64,000 bases of DNA from Sipunculus nudus (taxonomy: Eukaryota; Annelida; Sipuncula; Golfingiida; Sipunculidae). Under the pieces are notes generated by a model. It made no database searches and was not told the DNA's origin. It was given only the letters and a program-made list of their open reading frames with translations. The translations under genes and the position numbers were made by a program. This document shows, in pieces, positions 10,835-24,379 of this stretch. The stretch is from contig CM049309.1 of the NCBI GenBank assembly GCA_026874595.1, positions 19,033,576 to 19,097,575 of the forward strand, in the 5' to 3' direction. How positions within the stretch are numbered: position 1 is the first letter of the stretch; every line of letters begins with the position of its first letter.

Positions 10835-12395
10835 CGTGAGCTTGGAGGTTCCACAGCATGTAGAGCTAAAATCAGTAACTTTTGTTTCATTAACATTCCA
10901 TGCAGTTCAGAGATACATTACATCATTAAATACTTTGTGCACTCATCTATCCATTAGAAATTTCTTAGCATTTGCTTGCATTCCTGGAAAATCCTGCAAA
11001 GGCTTTTATGCTCCACTGATTAATTTTCTAACCAAATCCATGATCCATTAATCTTCTATCTAGCTTGGTGACTTTCTTTAACTTTATTTTCTTAAAATAT
11101 TAACTTAAATTTCTTTAAACTTTAAAAGCCAATGCTTAATTCACTCCTGTACTTTCATTCTAATTTCCTTAATCCCACATGACCTATTTCTGATGAGCAT
11201 AATTTAAATGGAGTTAATACTTATCAAAGCCATATTGTAGAAATGCCCTTTGTTCTAACAAAAACATCAACGAAGAATGGTTAAAACAGCGACCAGAAGC
11301 AGCATGGCCACCTCATTTGTAAAGACCAAGTATACCTGCCTGGAGAAGGAATAATTTTACTTCATAAAGCATGTCTGGGCTTGCCAGGCATTCATAGATT
11401 TCATGAAAGCCGCCTAATCTTACTCAGTCACTTTTTAGAGTAACACTCTGTAATCTTTTAAGTCTAGGAGAGGAAAAATTCAGTATTTAATAGCTTCAGA
11501 TGAACAGAGTCACGCCTCTAATCACATAAAAGCACAATTTCTGAAAAACATTCCAATCAATCAATTAAATCCTCTTGTATCCCACATTTTCTCATTCTGG
11601 ATATAATAGAACTAGCAAGTACAAATCAAACCAGGTTTTGCCATCTCTTTTATGTGTTAATCCATCGGTATTCTCAGGAGATATTGGTGGCCAAGTCTGG
11701 AGCCGACTAAATTACCAGCCTCGCTATGACGCTTTGAGGCCATTTTAACGCTAATTGTGCCCTGACCACTTTTTCCTACATGTAATCTGAAGAAAAAATT
11801 AAGAAGCAGGGTGCAATTCTGTTTTTTTTTTTGGTTATTATGAAGTTTAGTTTTCTTATTTGAAGTTCAGTCATATCAACCCTATTGCAACTTGTCCACT
11901 TGTAAAGTTCTATGACTCAAGCTTATTCACTTACAAAAGTACATGGATTAAAGACCATTAGCATCTAAAGTACTCTGTTTGTTTTATTATTCTGGTTTGA
12001 ATAACATAAAAGGAAAAGTTCTGAAACTTACTAGGCCACAAGAACTGTGTCCTTGAGGAAGTTCATTTTGTTGCCTGTAGATGGCGCTTTGTCCCCATCT
12101 TCTCAGACACAAGTAGAGAATAAAATATAATTTCTACTGCTCTTATAGTTCCACCTTGTTTTACCATATGCAAATATATTAACTGACCTATTCACTGACC
12201 TATCAATTGTATAAATTATGATTCTATCAATACAAATGTCAGTTCATCATGTTACCTTTAAAGTTCCAACATATATATTTTCATTGAATCTGGCATCAAT
12301 TGCAATTAATTTTTGACTAAATATTGATGGGACAAGTTTGTTTTTGTGCAATACTGAAATGGTAAACAATTTTTAATTATTTGAAAAAAAAATAT
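10835..12395. other. Non-coding DNA
   Basis: Unique, mostly AT-rich. Blocks near 11260-11480 and 11690-11780 are GC-richer and dense in non-repetitive sequence, and are candidate conserved non-coding elements. No gene is supported. Confidence 0.5.
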
Positions 12396-12545
12396 TGAGC
12401 ACAGTGAAACCTAGACTTGCAGCCACCCTACAATTGCAACCATCCAACAATTATGACCACTTTTCTTGGTCCTGAATATATGATCCAGGTAACTTAGAAT
12501 TTCACAATTATGACCACCCCAAAATTATGACCACTTGGGTCAGAC
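12396..12545 (+). mobile_element. Pogo-like MITE fragment
   Basis: Begins ACAGTGAAACCTAGACTTG, which resembles the CAGTGGAACCTC-type ends of pogo/Tigger-derived elements. It is followed by repeated ATTATGACCACC and AATTATGACCACTT motifs. A related but rearranged sequence occurs at 62456-62645 (ACAGTGAAAACTTG, TACGACCACC, GGTGGTCA). No second terminus was located, so this is called a fragment. Confidence 0.45.
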
Positions 12546-12639
12546 CCCAAACAATTTTGTAGATATCATCTGATTAAAATGAGATACCTATTTCTTTGCC
12601 AAAAGGGTATATCTCTCTGCAAAGACCAATTTAATGAAC

Positions 12640-13090
12640 TGGTTGAGTTATAAAGGCCAGTCAGAGTTAGTGTGGTATTTCAGGCTCAAAGGGAAGTCTG
12701 TCCTCAGGTACAAAGCCAAAACTGCACCTGGCACCACTTGCTATGCTTAATGATCATGATAAGAGACTAAGTCCTTGCTGTTGGGTGCAGTGTCGAATTA
12801 AAATTGGATAGGTTCACAGGAGGCTGTCCACCAAAGGAGACCCCCAAGGGGTGTACCCAACTCCCTATTCTAATTGATTCTACCTCTCGCCCCAGGTGCT
12901 TGGGGCTTTACCTCGTTACACTCAGAGTGTGGTGTCTACATACCTTATATAAACTATCGTGTTAAGTGAGACCCCTTACTGTCAGTGGTTATCTGACGGT
13001 CTAACAAGAAGTGTCTGTTCTGCTACACTCAAAGTGACAATGTAAGCTGAGACTGGTAATGAACTGTTCTCCACACTATTAACAGTTCTG
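12640..13090. other. Unexplained GC-richer segment with TATA-like box
   Basis: This segment stands out from AT-rich flanks. It has runs such as CCCCCAAGGGG (12842-12852), a pyrimidine tract followed by CAG (CTCTCGCCCCAG, 12884-12895) and TTATATAAA at 12945-12953. It could be an old LTR, a promoter or an untranslated exon. No open frame supports coding, and nothing identifies a family. Confidence 0.3.
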
Positions 13091-15789
13091 TCAACAAACT
13101 ATGAGACCAAAGGAACAGTTATTTTTGTGATATAATGCAATGAAAAATATGGAGTAATTTTACATAAAAAAAAAATAACCAGCACCTCTGGATTGAGCAA
13201 TGATGATAGTATATATATGCATGGAGTCAAGAACAAAAATTGTCCAAAATATTCAACATTACTTATTTATCTTCTTGAAATAGATTGATGGAATCTAAAA
13301 ATCTTTTCTGTCATACAAATATCTAATAACTTTTTGTTTGTTGTAAAAGTTTTTGAAGTATATGTATCTTTTTTATATCAATTATTTTCAGACCCATTAA
13401 TAATGATACAAATTTTTGTCAGCACCACTGATGACCATATCTGTTCTAGTAGAAGCCATAAAAAATCATACAAATCCTATTGTACACTGATCTAATAATG
13501 ATTGTTTTATTCATATACTCTTACTTATGCAACATATAAAACCTATAAAAAAATTAAAATCCATTCAAAGCACATGTACTAGCATATTTACAGACAAAAT
13601 CTTTAACCTTAATGATCACGATTTGGTGGTTCATGCTGATAGCCCGGAAAGACTATTAAATATTAAAGATAGTACACACACTACCTGTAATGAATCATGT
13701 TCTGCCAGTATTCAGAGCAATGGTATACCATTATATGATATATAATAAAAATATATGCAGGGAGTTGTTTACATGTAGAATTAGTATATTTATATGACAA
13801 TTAAATTCAGTCACGGCGACTCATGACTGATTGCCAGTGGGTTTGTTCCCATGAATGTCACTGATTAATTCTGAATCGACAGATCTCATCCCTGTCACAG
13901 ACTGAAAGAGCATCATTAGTGACTTGCCCTCGAGTTGTTTACCATTTAATATTGCATGACATCTTGTGCGGGGATTATGAAAGATCATTGCTGTGGAACT
14001 TTCAATGGAATTCTGCATAAAACCAGCAGCCGAGAAACAGAATGGTATTCCCTTTTCAAAGTTACAATTTAAAGTGTTAAATATCAGGAGCTTTTCCTTA
14101 CTGGATGGCAAACTAATATTAGCATTATAAGCATTCAGAAATAACATTAATGAAACTGGAAATAATTAATTTGACTGAAGTATATTCAACCAAAAAATAT
14201 ACTAAAATGTTCAATCCACTGTTGCAATCTATTTAAAACATAAAAAATACTCCAAAAATAAAATCAATTTCAAACAAGATTCCTGAAGAAGAAATACTGT
14301 CCAGTCTGTCACTATATTATATGAAAGATAAAATTCCAAGTTCACACAATAACTCTTGATATCATATTTTCAATCCGAAACTTAACTCCCAACAACAGAG
14401 AGCTGGATAAAATTAAAGAAATCCATGAAGTTTTATCAATGAGGTCAGACCAATTATTTTTGCCACACTTTTGTTAAGATAACCAACCTAACTGTCTCAA
14501 GGGCTACAACAAATACATAAACTCTTCAGAAATGTTATTCCTTTATCTTTTATGACTGCTTGATTATAAACCTGAAAACATTTTAAAAACTAACCAATCA
14601 CTGTTCTTTTTGTACATTAAAGGTAACCTCTTTCAAACACCTCTTTCAACTAGTATTTTATACATTCTGTACATAAACAATACTGAGAAACTTAAAGCAA
14701 GTTGTCTGCACCATGACTCTCACCTGTTGAATCCCCTACCCTTGCTAAATGTTTCCACTTGCTTGAGCCATCTGATTTTAGAATGACTGCAGTCAGACAG
14801 CTCCTGCAGACTTCAATGTTTACTTCTTAGCATAACAATGGCTGTCAGAAGTGGGCCACTCTATAAGTGTGCTTCATCACATGATTATCATGGAATTAAG
14901 ACTAACTGTTACATCAATATGAACTAATCCTAAACATTACAACTATTACCGTTTGAAGTACATCACAGCTTTTAAGGTGTGAAGCCACTCTTATTCATCA
15001 TAGTTCTTAAGAAACCTAAGTCATTCTTATATTGCATGAAAGTGTTACGGGATCAAAGTGCACTTAGGTGTTAAGCAAACACTACTTTTAGATTCAGTCA
15101 ACAGTATTCAGAGGTTGACGTTAACACAGGGTTTCAAGTGTGAAAGTTATCCAAAATTGACAAACTGTGAGTTTGCATGATATTATGCAAGAAAAACAGG
15201 TTTGTCTGTGTAACAAATAAAACATTTGTAATCAAGTAAAAATCAAAGTTTTGATTCATAAGAAAATTCTCAAAACTAAACTCCTGATATCAATAGTTAA
15301 GAAATCATAGATTGTCTGACATTGTTTCATTGAGAAGATACAATTTAGAGCAGGCAGATAGTGTAAACTCCAGAATACAGATTATGAGAATGAAACAACA
15401 GCAATTTAATTTGGCATATTTTCACAACACTCTAATTAACAGAAAAAAAGGAATATACCTGTGATCTGCCAATAAATCCTGCATTGCCCATATATCAGGT
15501 GAAGATTTTTTTTCAATAAGACATGTAAAAGATATTTTCTCTGCTTAACCGCTTCTAAACCCTTTGACTGACCTTCCTACAATATGTGATGCATATTTAT
15601 ATATAATCTTCAAATAGTACAATTAGCAAATCTTTTCCTAATATTTAATTATGGTTAAAAGCAGTCCTACAAGTTCAAAAGAATTTCTGCTGTAATTTGT
15701 TTTAAGAAGTTCCTCGTAACTATAAAATGTTCAGGACAGATATTCCTAGAAGCTAACCATTTTAGTTTGTAGAAACTGCAGACAAATAT
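13091..15789. other. Non-coding DNA, no element seen
   Basis: AT-rich unique sequence. ORFs of 72 codons (13527-13745, plus) and 108 codons (13821-14147, minus) have no recognisable domain, no splice context and no family resemblance, and are not called as genes. Confidence 0.5.
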
Positions 15790-16340
15790 TTACTTACAAA
15801 TTCTGCAACTCGTCAGTTCCTAAATATGGTTAGCAGAGCCTCGACTGATGCAGGTAGCCAATGGTTTGACAAATGAACAATGCCTGCAGGCAAGCACACA
15901 ACAAGCATAACAGCGGCACTACCGTTTATGGATTTCCCCTGTTCCCCTTCAGGCTTGCCACGGTGCCTTGACAGGACAAGCTCCTCCACTTGAGGAATCA
16001 CCGTGTTCCTCCTGTTCTAATGAAGACCTGGATGATCATGGAGCTTTTAATCCAAAGTTCTCCCGTTTCACAAACAGAAACCATGCATACACCAGCAGGA
16101 AATGACTTACTATTTTTTAATACCAGTCTGCAGGCAACGGAGCACACAAAAGAATGGTAGTGTTAATTGCCAATGTGAAAGGGATCAAAGGTGCAGTACT
16201 TGACACTTAAAGCGGTGGATGGGACTCAAAAATATCACTTCCCAGTCTCTCTGTTGCCAATAACGAAAGCTGGCTCCCAATCGCCATTAAGAAACTTCAT
16301 CCCACTCAAAGCATATTAGATGGGACTTCTAATTAGATAC
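15790..16340. other. Candidate regulatory block
   Basis: Higher GC and complexity than the flanks. Carries a SOX-like GAACAATG near 15876 and a TALE-like TGACAGGACAAG near 15968. The ORFs overlapping it are short and unrecognisable. The regulatory role is inferred from composition and motifs only. Confidence 0.35.
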
Positions 16341-16939
16341 TTTTAATTACCTGCCATCTTCTGTTATGAGAGAAAGTGGGTGTCTTTTTTTCTTTAAAGT
16401 AAGTGGGATAGAAAGCCAATTATACTGAACTTCACAGGCTGAAAGAAAAACTATGAGGCTTTCGTTTATACTGGATCCATATGAGAACCTTCCAATTGGA
16501 GAAGGCTTCCCAGAAAATGATAAACGAATAAAGCATCTGATCATGTCTCCAAGAACTTCCCCAATAATATTTTTATCATAATAACACAAAAGAAACACTT
16601 TTGGATTCCACAAGCCAAAGGGGCTTCTTCCTATTTAATTATGATACAAATGATAAATAATCAGTAGAAAGTCTTTTAGAGCTAATTAAGCTTGTTAAGC
16701 ATTTCAAATGATAATCATACAGAACAAATTTATTAAGAATAATATGTATTTTAGTAAAATGTTCTACAATGACTGGTTTCAGCAGGAAAACAAATTAATT
16801 TATATAATTATATTTAATTGCATTATTATACATATTACTGACACAAGTTTGCTAAATAAGTTAAAACACAAATGCACTTCTAAGTGCTTTGATAACTGTT
16901 ATCCAATTTGGCTCTGAAGGCAAATATGAATTTCACCAT
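16341..16939. other. Non-coding DNA
   Basis: AT-rich unique sequence between a candidate regulatory block and a repeat copy. The 88-codon minus-strand ORF at 16347-16613 is unrecognisable. Confidence 0.45.
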
Positions 16940-17140
16940 TTGAAAAAAAAATATGAATGGTTTTGATATTAGGCACATCCTAAAATGTGAAAATAGGTTT
17001 TTAATGGAAAGCTGAGGTTTTCCCTTAATTTCTAAAAAAGAACTTAGTTGCAGTGATCCTTTTATCAGTTTGGTAGGAGATTTTGGGGCATCTAACAGTA
17101 TGCTGAATTTTGGATTTTTGGCAGTTACTTCCCAAAAAAA
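16940..17140 (+). mobile_element. Solo 3' fragment of the 665-bp-unit element
   Basis: Matches the 3' part of the units at 47836-49240. Shared blocks are GGTTTTGATAT, GTGAAAATAGGTTTTTAA, TTGGTAGGAGATTTTGG and ACATCTAAC-like sequence, then GAATTTTGGAT. The fragment stops before the GGAC microsatellite and stem-loop found in the fuller copy. Confidence 0.7.
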
Positions 17141-18299
17141 CCTTTAATGATTAAAATCATGTATATGATAATTATTCATGAAGTACAAGAAAACTTCAAA
17201 AGAGGGGGATTGAAAATATTTTAATATAATTCAACAAAGTCAAAGCAAAAAGTTACTGATATAAAGGGATGAATCTTATAATATACAATTCTATAAATGG
17301 TGTCAGGGTTTCCACAACCCCAACCTAGCGCTTAAATAGGCTTGTTAATGGACTCTTTCCCTAAGTATCCTTAGAAGTGGCCTTCGAGAGAGAGAATGAC
17401 CTAAGTAGCTTCAACAGAGTAAGTATGTGTGATATCATGTGAGAAAAGTACACCAGAATCTGTCTTTCAACAATTATCTTTAACATTTTCTACATCCTGG
17501 CAAGGGGATTTTAAATAGCCAGATGCCTCTCACACCTAACCCCTTCATGGACCTTGCCCCTTTGGCTTAAACCCTGTATAACAAACTATGAAGATATCTG
17601 TTACATTAATACAAGAATATTGTACAAAATGCTAAGTGCTGCATGCCAAACTAGTTATAATTTTTCTGAAATGTTCAATGTATGTACATACATAGGAACA
17701 AGATCACAGGTGAGTCCTCTTAATCAATAAAATGAGGATGCAGAGCGAGTTGAAATGTTTGCGATACAGGATAATATACAACAAGACACCCACTGATCAA
17801 GACCCTCTGGTCAAACTGGGTTATTATTCCTCCTAACTAACTAACGCTTCCTTAAACTCAGGTTACCTGAAATTGATTTCACTGGCTGCGAGAGCAAAGC
17901 AAGTAATAATTTTTGCTTCCCTTTCTTCAAAGGTTGTGTAAGTCCTTAGTTGTTCTTTGTGCTTGATGACAACCACAACTGATATAAAATACTAATTTCA
18001 CCAAGAAAAAACTTATAAATAATATAATATTACCTCCAGCACAATTTCCTTTTGTGGGTATTTCTATAGGAATAGAAATTAAGTTTTCCTTGTAAAGGAA
18101 TCTTGGTAAACCCAGAGACAGTGCATGAAGCTTGTTCTTTTAAGCCACATGTTACATTGACAAAACTTTATGATCTTTGGGGTCATAAGACTTGAAGCAT
18201 AATTCAAGGCTGTGTGCTGCACAAAACTAACATAATCAAAAGGATTTCTGGAATAAAGACCTGAGACCAAGATCCGCTGAATATCACAGAAAATAGCCA
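17141..18299. other. Non-coding DNA
   Basis: Unique. About 17300-17540 is GC-richer (AACCTAGCGCTTAAATAGG) and may be regulatory. The 73-codon minus-strand ORF at 18079-18300 is unrecognisable. Confidence 0.45.
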
Positions 18300-18860
18300 A
18301 TGATTAACTGGCAGCTGAAGAAAAAGGATTGACTGATGGCAAAAGGTCAAGGACAGAATCTGAATCAGGATGAGCACAGAATAAACTAAGCTAAGAAAAA
18401 ATGCAAGCTTGGAAAACGATTAAGAGAGAAAGCGGGATGGACTACGAACTAAACCGAATCAGGAGCGACAGAAAGAACATATCGTAGGACAAACACAGAA
18501 CAATAACGGATGGCAAAAACAGAAACAGAGGTAGATAATGGTTAACGCAAAAACAAACTGAGGTGATCGTTAATTCATGTAATGTACAGGAAAGACTTGG
18601 GAATAAGGATATTAGAACAAACGTAATGATAACAGATGCAGGTGAAAAATCCATCATTGGTAAAAAATGCCAATGTTGGAAAAAATATACTGTGCTGACA
18701 AACAAATTATTTAGGTTACAAAAGAATGCAAAATGACACATGTACACAGAGAACAAAGATAAAATAAGTTAAAAGAAATTAAAGAAAACCAGATTCAGGA
18801 ACAAGAGAACATCAAAAGACCAATACAGGAGGCAATAAGTTTAACTAATAAATGGTAAAT
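18300..18860. other. Strand-asymmetric A-rich, T-poor tract
   Basis: The plus strand here is rich in A and G and markedly poor in T, most clearly at about 18421-18540. The effect is regional, not a simple repeat. A 104-codon minus-strand ORF (18442-18756) reads as strongly hydrophobic only because the minus strand is pyrimidine-rich, so it is not called. A similar, weaker tract lies at about 38380-38580. Confidence 0.6.
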
Positions 18861-20439
18861 GCTAAAAAAAGTTCTGGTCTACAGAAAGTTATATTTAGAA
18901 ACCTTAGATTGCTTTGCCATCCTTGGTAAGGGATTTATTTTCTGTCATGTTTAAAGAAACATAAAAATAACAAAAGCTGTGTGGTCTTCACTTTATATAT
19001 ATTTCTAACAAAAATATGAGGCAACTATTTGTGATGATGGCCAATTTTCTTTGAGCAATGATATCTCCAAAAGTTTACAATAAGAATGACCACTAACAGG
19101 ATCACCCTAAAAGTTTACCATCAGCCGATCCCTATATTTGAAAATGCTTTAAATAAAGATGTGTTATTACAGAAGCAAAAAATACACATTTTCTGAACAA
19201 CTTGTCAAGAGCAGTGTCATATGGGTGGAAAGGCAATAAGATGTATGATGGAAGAGGGCTATATCGTGTTACTTTAGGTACTCATTTAAAACCCTCCTGT
19301 CAAGACAGACACAAGTCCAATTTCTTCAGGGTCACGTCTACCCCAAAGCAATACAATGAATGGCACACTACATGATGAACTAAAAATATATATTTAAAAA
19401 TGTTTAATAACTAAGTAGTCTCTGACATGTTTATAAGATCTTTCAACGATCTACTTTTGATCTCTGTCATTTCTTGATGCTTTTGAAGATATTATTCTTG
19501 CCTTATATGAAAATTTCTTTCCACCTTTAGTAAAAGATGGTAGACATGCCTTTAGATTATTCCAGCTCGATGATTGGTCAGAATAAAGACAGGCACATAT
19601 TACTTTGGTAAATTAACATCATCATCAACAATAAGATAATAAATAACTTCACAAACAATCTTAAAGTTAAGTTCAGGATCATCCAATATACCTTTTTTGA
19701 CAACATAAATCTTTATCAATCTATTGTGATATCAAAGAAGGATTTAAATGAAGCATTCATTGGAAAAAAAATTGTCCACTTGTGTCCTGGAGCCTATGAT
19801 AATATCATCAAAAACATACTGCTAATTTCTTTCTGTTTTATCTGTTGTTAGAATGTTTTTTAAAAAATAAAATAAAAAATACCTTATATGTGAATACTGA
19901 GATATCCCAGTTTTTTAGAGCAAATTTACCTAGGTATCTTTGGCTATATATAAAAGAAACAAGTGATTGTAGCCTTGACAAAGAATAACAGACAGCTGCT
20001 TTATGGCTCCCACAAGATGTCTTCACTTCCAGACCAAACCATAAATGCCTCTTAATTCTAACTGAAGAACTTATCATAGGACCCCAGAAGAAAGGAACTG
20101 TAAGTACAGACAGTAATACTTCTGCTTGACTTGCTTACTTGTTGGTAGTTATAAATAGACTACCGAGTTTATAAGGCATGATCTACTATAGAGAGAAAAG
20201 AAGGGCATAATCCATTTAGGAAATAGACACACGAGTAAGACCTAAAATTGCTACTTCATACGGATTCTATTTGCACTTATCAGTGCAGGTAATGTATAAA
20301 AGACCTAGGAAATCCAAAAGGGCTACCCTCTATTATATTCCAGGGCCCAACACTGCAGGGTGCTAATGGCAAAGAGTAAACCTTAGTTATCCGCTTTTCC
20401 AGTCAGTTAATCCTTCCATCACTTAATATTGATACAGAA
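18861..20439. other. Non-coding DNA, nothing specific seen
   Basis: AT-rich unique sequence with no repeats, RNA genes or credible ORFs. Confidence 0.5.
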
Positions 20440-21170
20440 ACACCAGTTCCTGTACAGTCCCATAAACTTTGCGGCAGAACTACATTTCATTAGCCCCAAG
20501 TTGCGGGACTTTTCTGCATGACCAAACAATGTCTTGGCATTATATCTACTAATGCAGCAGGCTTCATGGTAACCACACTTCAGATAAGTGATTTATTCAC
20601 AGCTGGTAGGGGCACACTGTAAATCGTGGTTAGATGTGGCTAGATTTGGGCTAATTCTACATGGAGAGGGCCATCATACCCGTCTAATGGCACCTAGGAT
20701 TAGCCAAGAGCTGGCCTGATCGGAATTTCAGTAACAAGCCATTTACTCCAGCTTCTGACCATAGATGAGCGGACCAGGCAATCCATGGCCACATTTAAGC
20801 ATTGCTTGGCCTGCATTTTCTTTTCAATCATTCTTAATTGATGTATTCACCCCTGCATTGGCTTCCGGCTTCACCGGTAGTATGGAATTGATATATGACC
20901 TAGAAGAGCCAAGTATATCATCTACATAATGGTAGCGAGATTCTACAGAGACATATCTGGATTACGAATCTGAGCTGGGGTTGCCACATGTCAATGTCCC
21001 CGAGATAGTTTTCAGAGATTACCGCAAGACTGATGTTCTGAAAGTAAACCAATTAACAACACTGTCCAGCCCAGCCAGACCTCAACATCATCAATTTTAT
21101 TTTTCTATTAGTGTCTCAGCTTATCGTTTCTCATGGGGATTAAGTCTAATTTAAATCTGCACTTGTCTCT
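20440..21170. other. Candidate regulatory block
   Basis: About 700 bp of higher-complexity, GC-richer sequence between AT-rich flanks, without open frames of note. It looks like conserved non-coding DNA; alignment to related species would be needed to show it. Confidence 0.35.
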
Positions 21171-24100
21171 CTGGATATTCTTGCTGGCTAAATATGAATA
21201 TTTCAAATATTTCCCTGCTCCCACAAACAAACTCAAAAAAAAAAAACCAGTTATTCAATGATTTCTTGAAGTGTTGCTGTTGGTTTGCAAAAAATTGTAA
21301 TGAATATCTGAAAGTAATGATAAAACAGTACGCAATTCCATTTTGTTGCTATTTGTCAGGAAGAGACATTGCAATGTGTCAGCATCTGATGTTAAAGCGT
21401 AAATGATTCCCTGGTTATGATGACAAATGCACTCTCATGAACGTCCATGTAGTCAACAATGCGATTCCTCATCAAGAATAAACTGACACTTTCACTAAAT
21501 GTCAGTGAATGCAATTACAAGGAGTGCAAAGTAGAAATAATTGTAGTATAAGAAAATATAACTGATTTTTTAAAGAAATATCCAGTAATATTACCACAGA
21601 GTTAACAAATATTGTAAGCATATTATGATAAACTCTGGTTGATCTTTAGCACAAGAGTACATATGTTACTGACAGTGCATGAATGCCCAACATGTAGGTG
21701 ACTGATTATATATCCCATAAATTTCTCTTAATGACCTCTCATAATATTAGTGAAGCAAATCAGATCTGGGTGACTACCAAATATGTACATTTTTCTCTGT
21801 GGCATAGGCTGTTGCTATAACCGGATATAAGGTAATTGTTAGTCAATATGAAAGGATACACATTTTAATATTAGAATAGGCCAGGTAGTCAGACAAAGAA
21901 AGTCAGTATACAGTACATCGCAGAATAAACAGGAAGACAGAAAACCAGATGAATAATAAAATGAGAGTGATAGCCAAGTGGAAGATTATGTCTTTAGGTA
22001 TAAACTTTTCATCCAGTTGTCATTTGGAAGAATAATCCTGCATGAATGAAATAACATTCAACAATTAAAACACAGCACCACTCCATAAACTACCAATATT
22101 TTACAAGATCTGTGGTACAATTAAGAAAAAGGTTTCCAGCCTACTTGATGAGAATACATGTGATCAAATATAATTTGGTGAATTATTATTTTTAGATAAT
22201 ATCTTTAGATAATAATATATTTTTCCATAAGTCAAGAGTTTACAAAAAAAGTTTTCTATGGAAAGTGTGAATTAAGAAAGCACTAGCATGAAGTATTCTG
22301 TTGTAACTTGTTTCACTTGGACATTCTCCATTATGGATGTACAGCTTTACTGCTGTAAAAAGAGAGTTAAACAAGAAATAGATACTCTTGAAACAAACAA
22401 TTGACATTTCTCACTACTGTCTTCAGTTTAACAACAGAAAGATATTTCTACTGTCATCTCCAGTTTAATCAGGGAGAGATAATTGTTGCTTTTGTCATCA
22501 GTTTAAAAACAGAAAAATATTCTTTAATAAAAGAAAACGTAAAGCTATCAATAAGTCTTTCTACAACATGTTTTTCTTGCAGCATCTACACAGAAAATAC
22601 ATAAAATAATAAATAAATAAATAATAATAAATAATGTTCTACTTCTAATACTAGAATATAATACTTGCCATTTTCTGTTTTGAGGCAATGACATTTTAGG
22701 AAATATGTTCTGGCTTTATCACATATTGATATATGTATATTACCAGCTGTTTCTGCAAACCTCTACAAATAATATATCAATTAAAACCACGGGCAAATAT
22801 TGATAAAGGGATGTTTTTTCATATACGCCTTCCAGGCCGGCCAAGGTAGACTTAATTGAACCTGCATGGTTAAACAAGACTACCTGTGTGGTCCAGCGTG
22901 TGTCACAATCAATACCACATGAATGCATTTATTTACATGGAAGCAGTCAACGTTCCCCCAAGATCCCGCAGTCAATATGTCAGCCGACACCTGATCAAGC
23001 TTTTATTATGAGCCAACACGATGTATTGTACCTGAAGGTTTGTTTTGCTGTCTTAGAAAGGTACTTGCCATAGATTTACCTGCTTGGTACATTGGTAACA
23101 TGATAGTGGAAACCGGTAGTGGTGCATTATATTTCGTTGTTATTGCTTTTTACGCTAGCGTGATTATCTAGAGATGACTTAAATTTCACACTATATTCTT
23201 GACATACATTATATAATACACCTGGAAAAAGCCTTTGTTTAGACATACTGAAACTGTCCTTAAATGATAAATATATGATGCTACACTAGTGTACATTATT
23301 CCTAACTACAGAAGCCCAGTGCCAGTATCAGATTCCTTTTCTAATGAACTTATGACACATACTGGCCATAATTTGCATGGAGTACAAAAGTGATTTTCAT
23401 AACATAGTTTTGGATAATATCTCTTTTCTTTTACATAAGGGTTAATTGAAGTAATTCAATAATGACTAAATGGCAAAACTACATCAAATCTAACCTTAAC
23501 TGTTACTGGTGCAGACATTTATTGCATAAATTCCATCCAAACTCTATGCAACCCATTCAAACTCCATATATCATAACATATTTTGTTAAATATTCTGAAG
23601 TTGATCCATATTATCACATAATATGATATAATCCAGGTAAGTGCTGATTAATTTTAATCAGCTAAAACAAATATTCTGTATTTCACCTTAACACCATTTG
23701 AACCTGCAGTGCCCAGTGTACTGGTGCAGATTGATTTAAGTTATTTCAGTTACATAACATACATTATCGTATAATACAGGTAACCTTCATAATAACTCCA
23801 AAGACATCACATAATGTATGCAATGATTCTGTCAATTATTACTATAAATAAACATCCAGCATCAATAAATAAAATATTTTATGTACATAAGTAAAAACTA
23901 ACACAAATAATACTACAATTAAAAAAATCAAAAGTGTAGTTAAAAGCATTAGGCATTTAAATGTTCATGTATAATGAGTCACTAAAATAACATAACCGAA
24001 CATCTGCTCAATAGTTACATGAACTTACATCATAAAATTGAAAGCCCAGAATGGTGTTCTGCCATCTATGAGTGTAATGTGGGTGAAACATAACGCGAAC

Positions 24101-24379
24101 CTGATGGAAATGATGGCAATTAATCCAATCTGAATATGAGTGCCCATTAATCTGTGCTGTGTTTCAATTATCTCACTATAATTATCCTCAACAATTTTTA
24201 ATTAAAAACTTTACTCAAGATAGGAACCAAACATTGTGGAGGATACAGTGTGGAAGGATACGGTGTAATATGAAAAGTAAAGTACTAAAGTTGAATCCAT
24301 TTAAAAGAAAAAGTAAGAATTGATAACCAATTTTTTTTTTTTAATTTATGATAATATATTTACCTTGAATGGAGATAAA
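21171..24379. other. Non-coding DNA
   Basis: AT-rich unique sequence. It includes a perfect 12-bp palindrome ACATTGCAATGT at 21366-21377, an AAAT/AAT microsatellite at about 22603-22637, a GC-richer block at about 22800-23000, and a degenerate duplication at about 23500-23790 (ACTGGTGCAGA twice; ATAATCCAGGTAA and ATAATACAGGTAA). No gene is supported. Confidence 0.5.

Noticed and set aside
13527-13745. 72-codon plus-strand ORF with balanced composition
   Set aside because: It is AT-rich DNA with no domain, no neighbouring exon and no regulatory signals, so it is indistinguishable from chance.
18442-18756. 104-codon minus-strand ORF that looks like a membrane protein
   Set aside because: The hydrophobic character follows from the pyrimidine-rich minus strand of this tract. 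There are no defined helices separated by loops, and no family resemblance.
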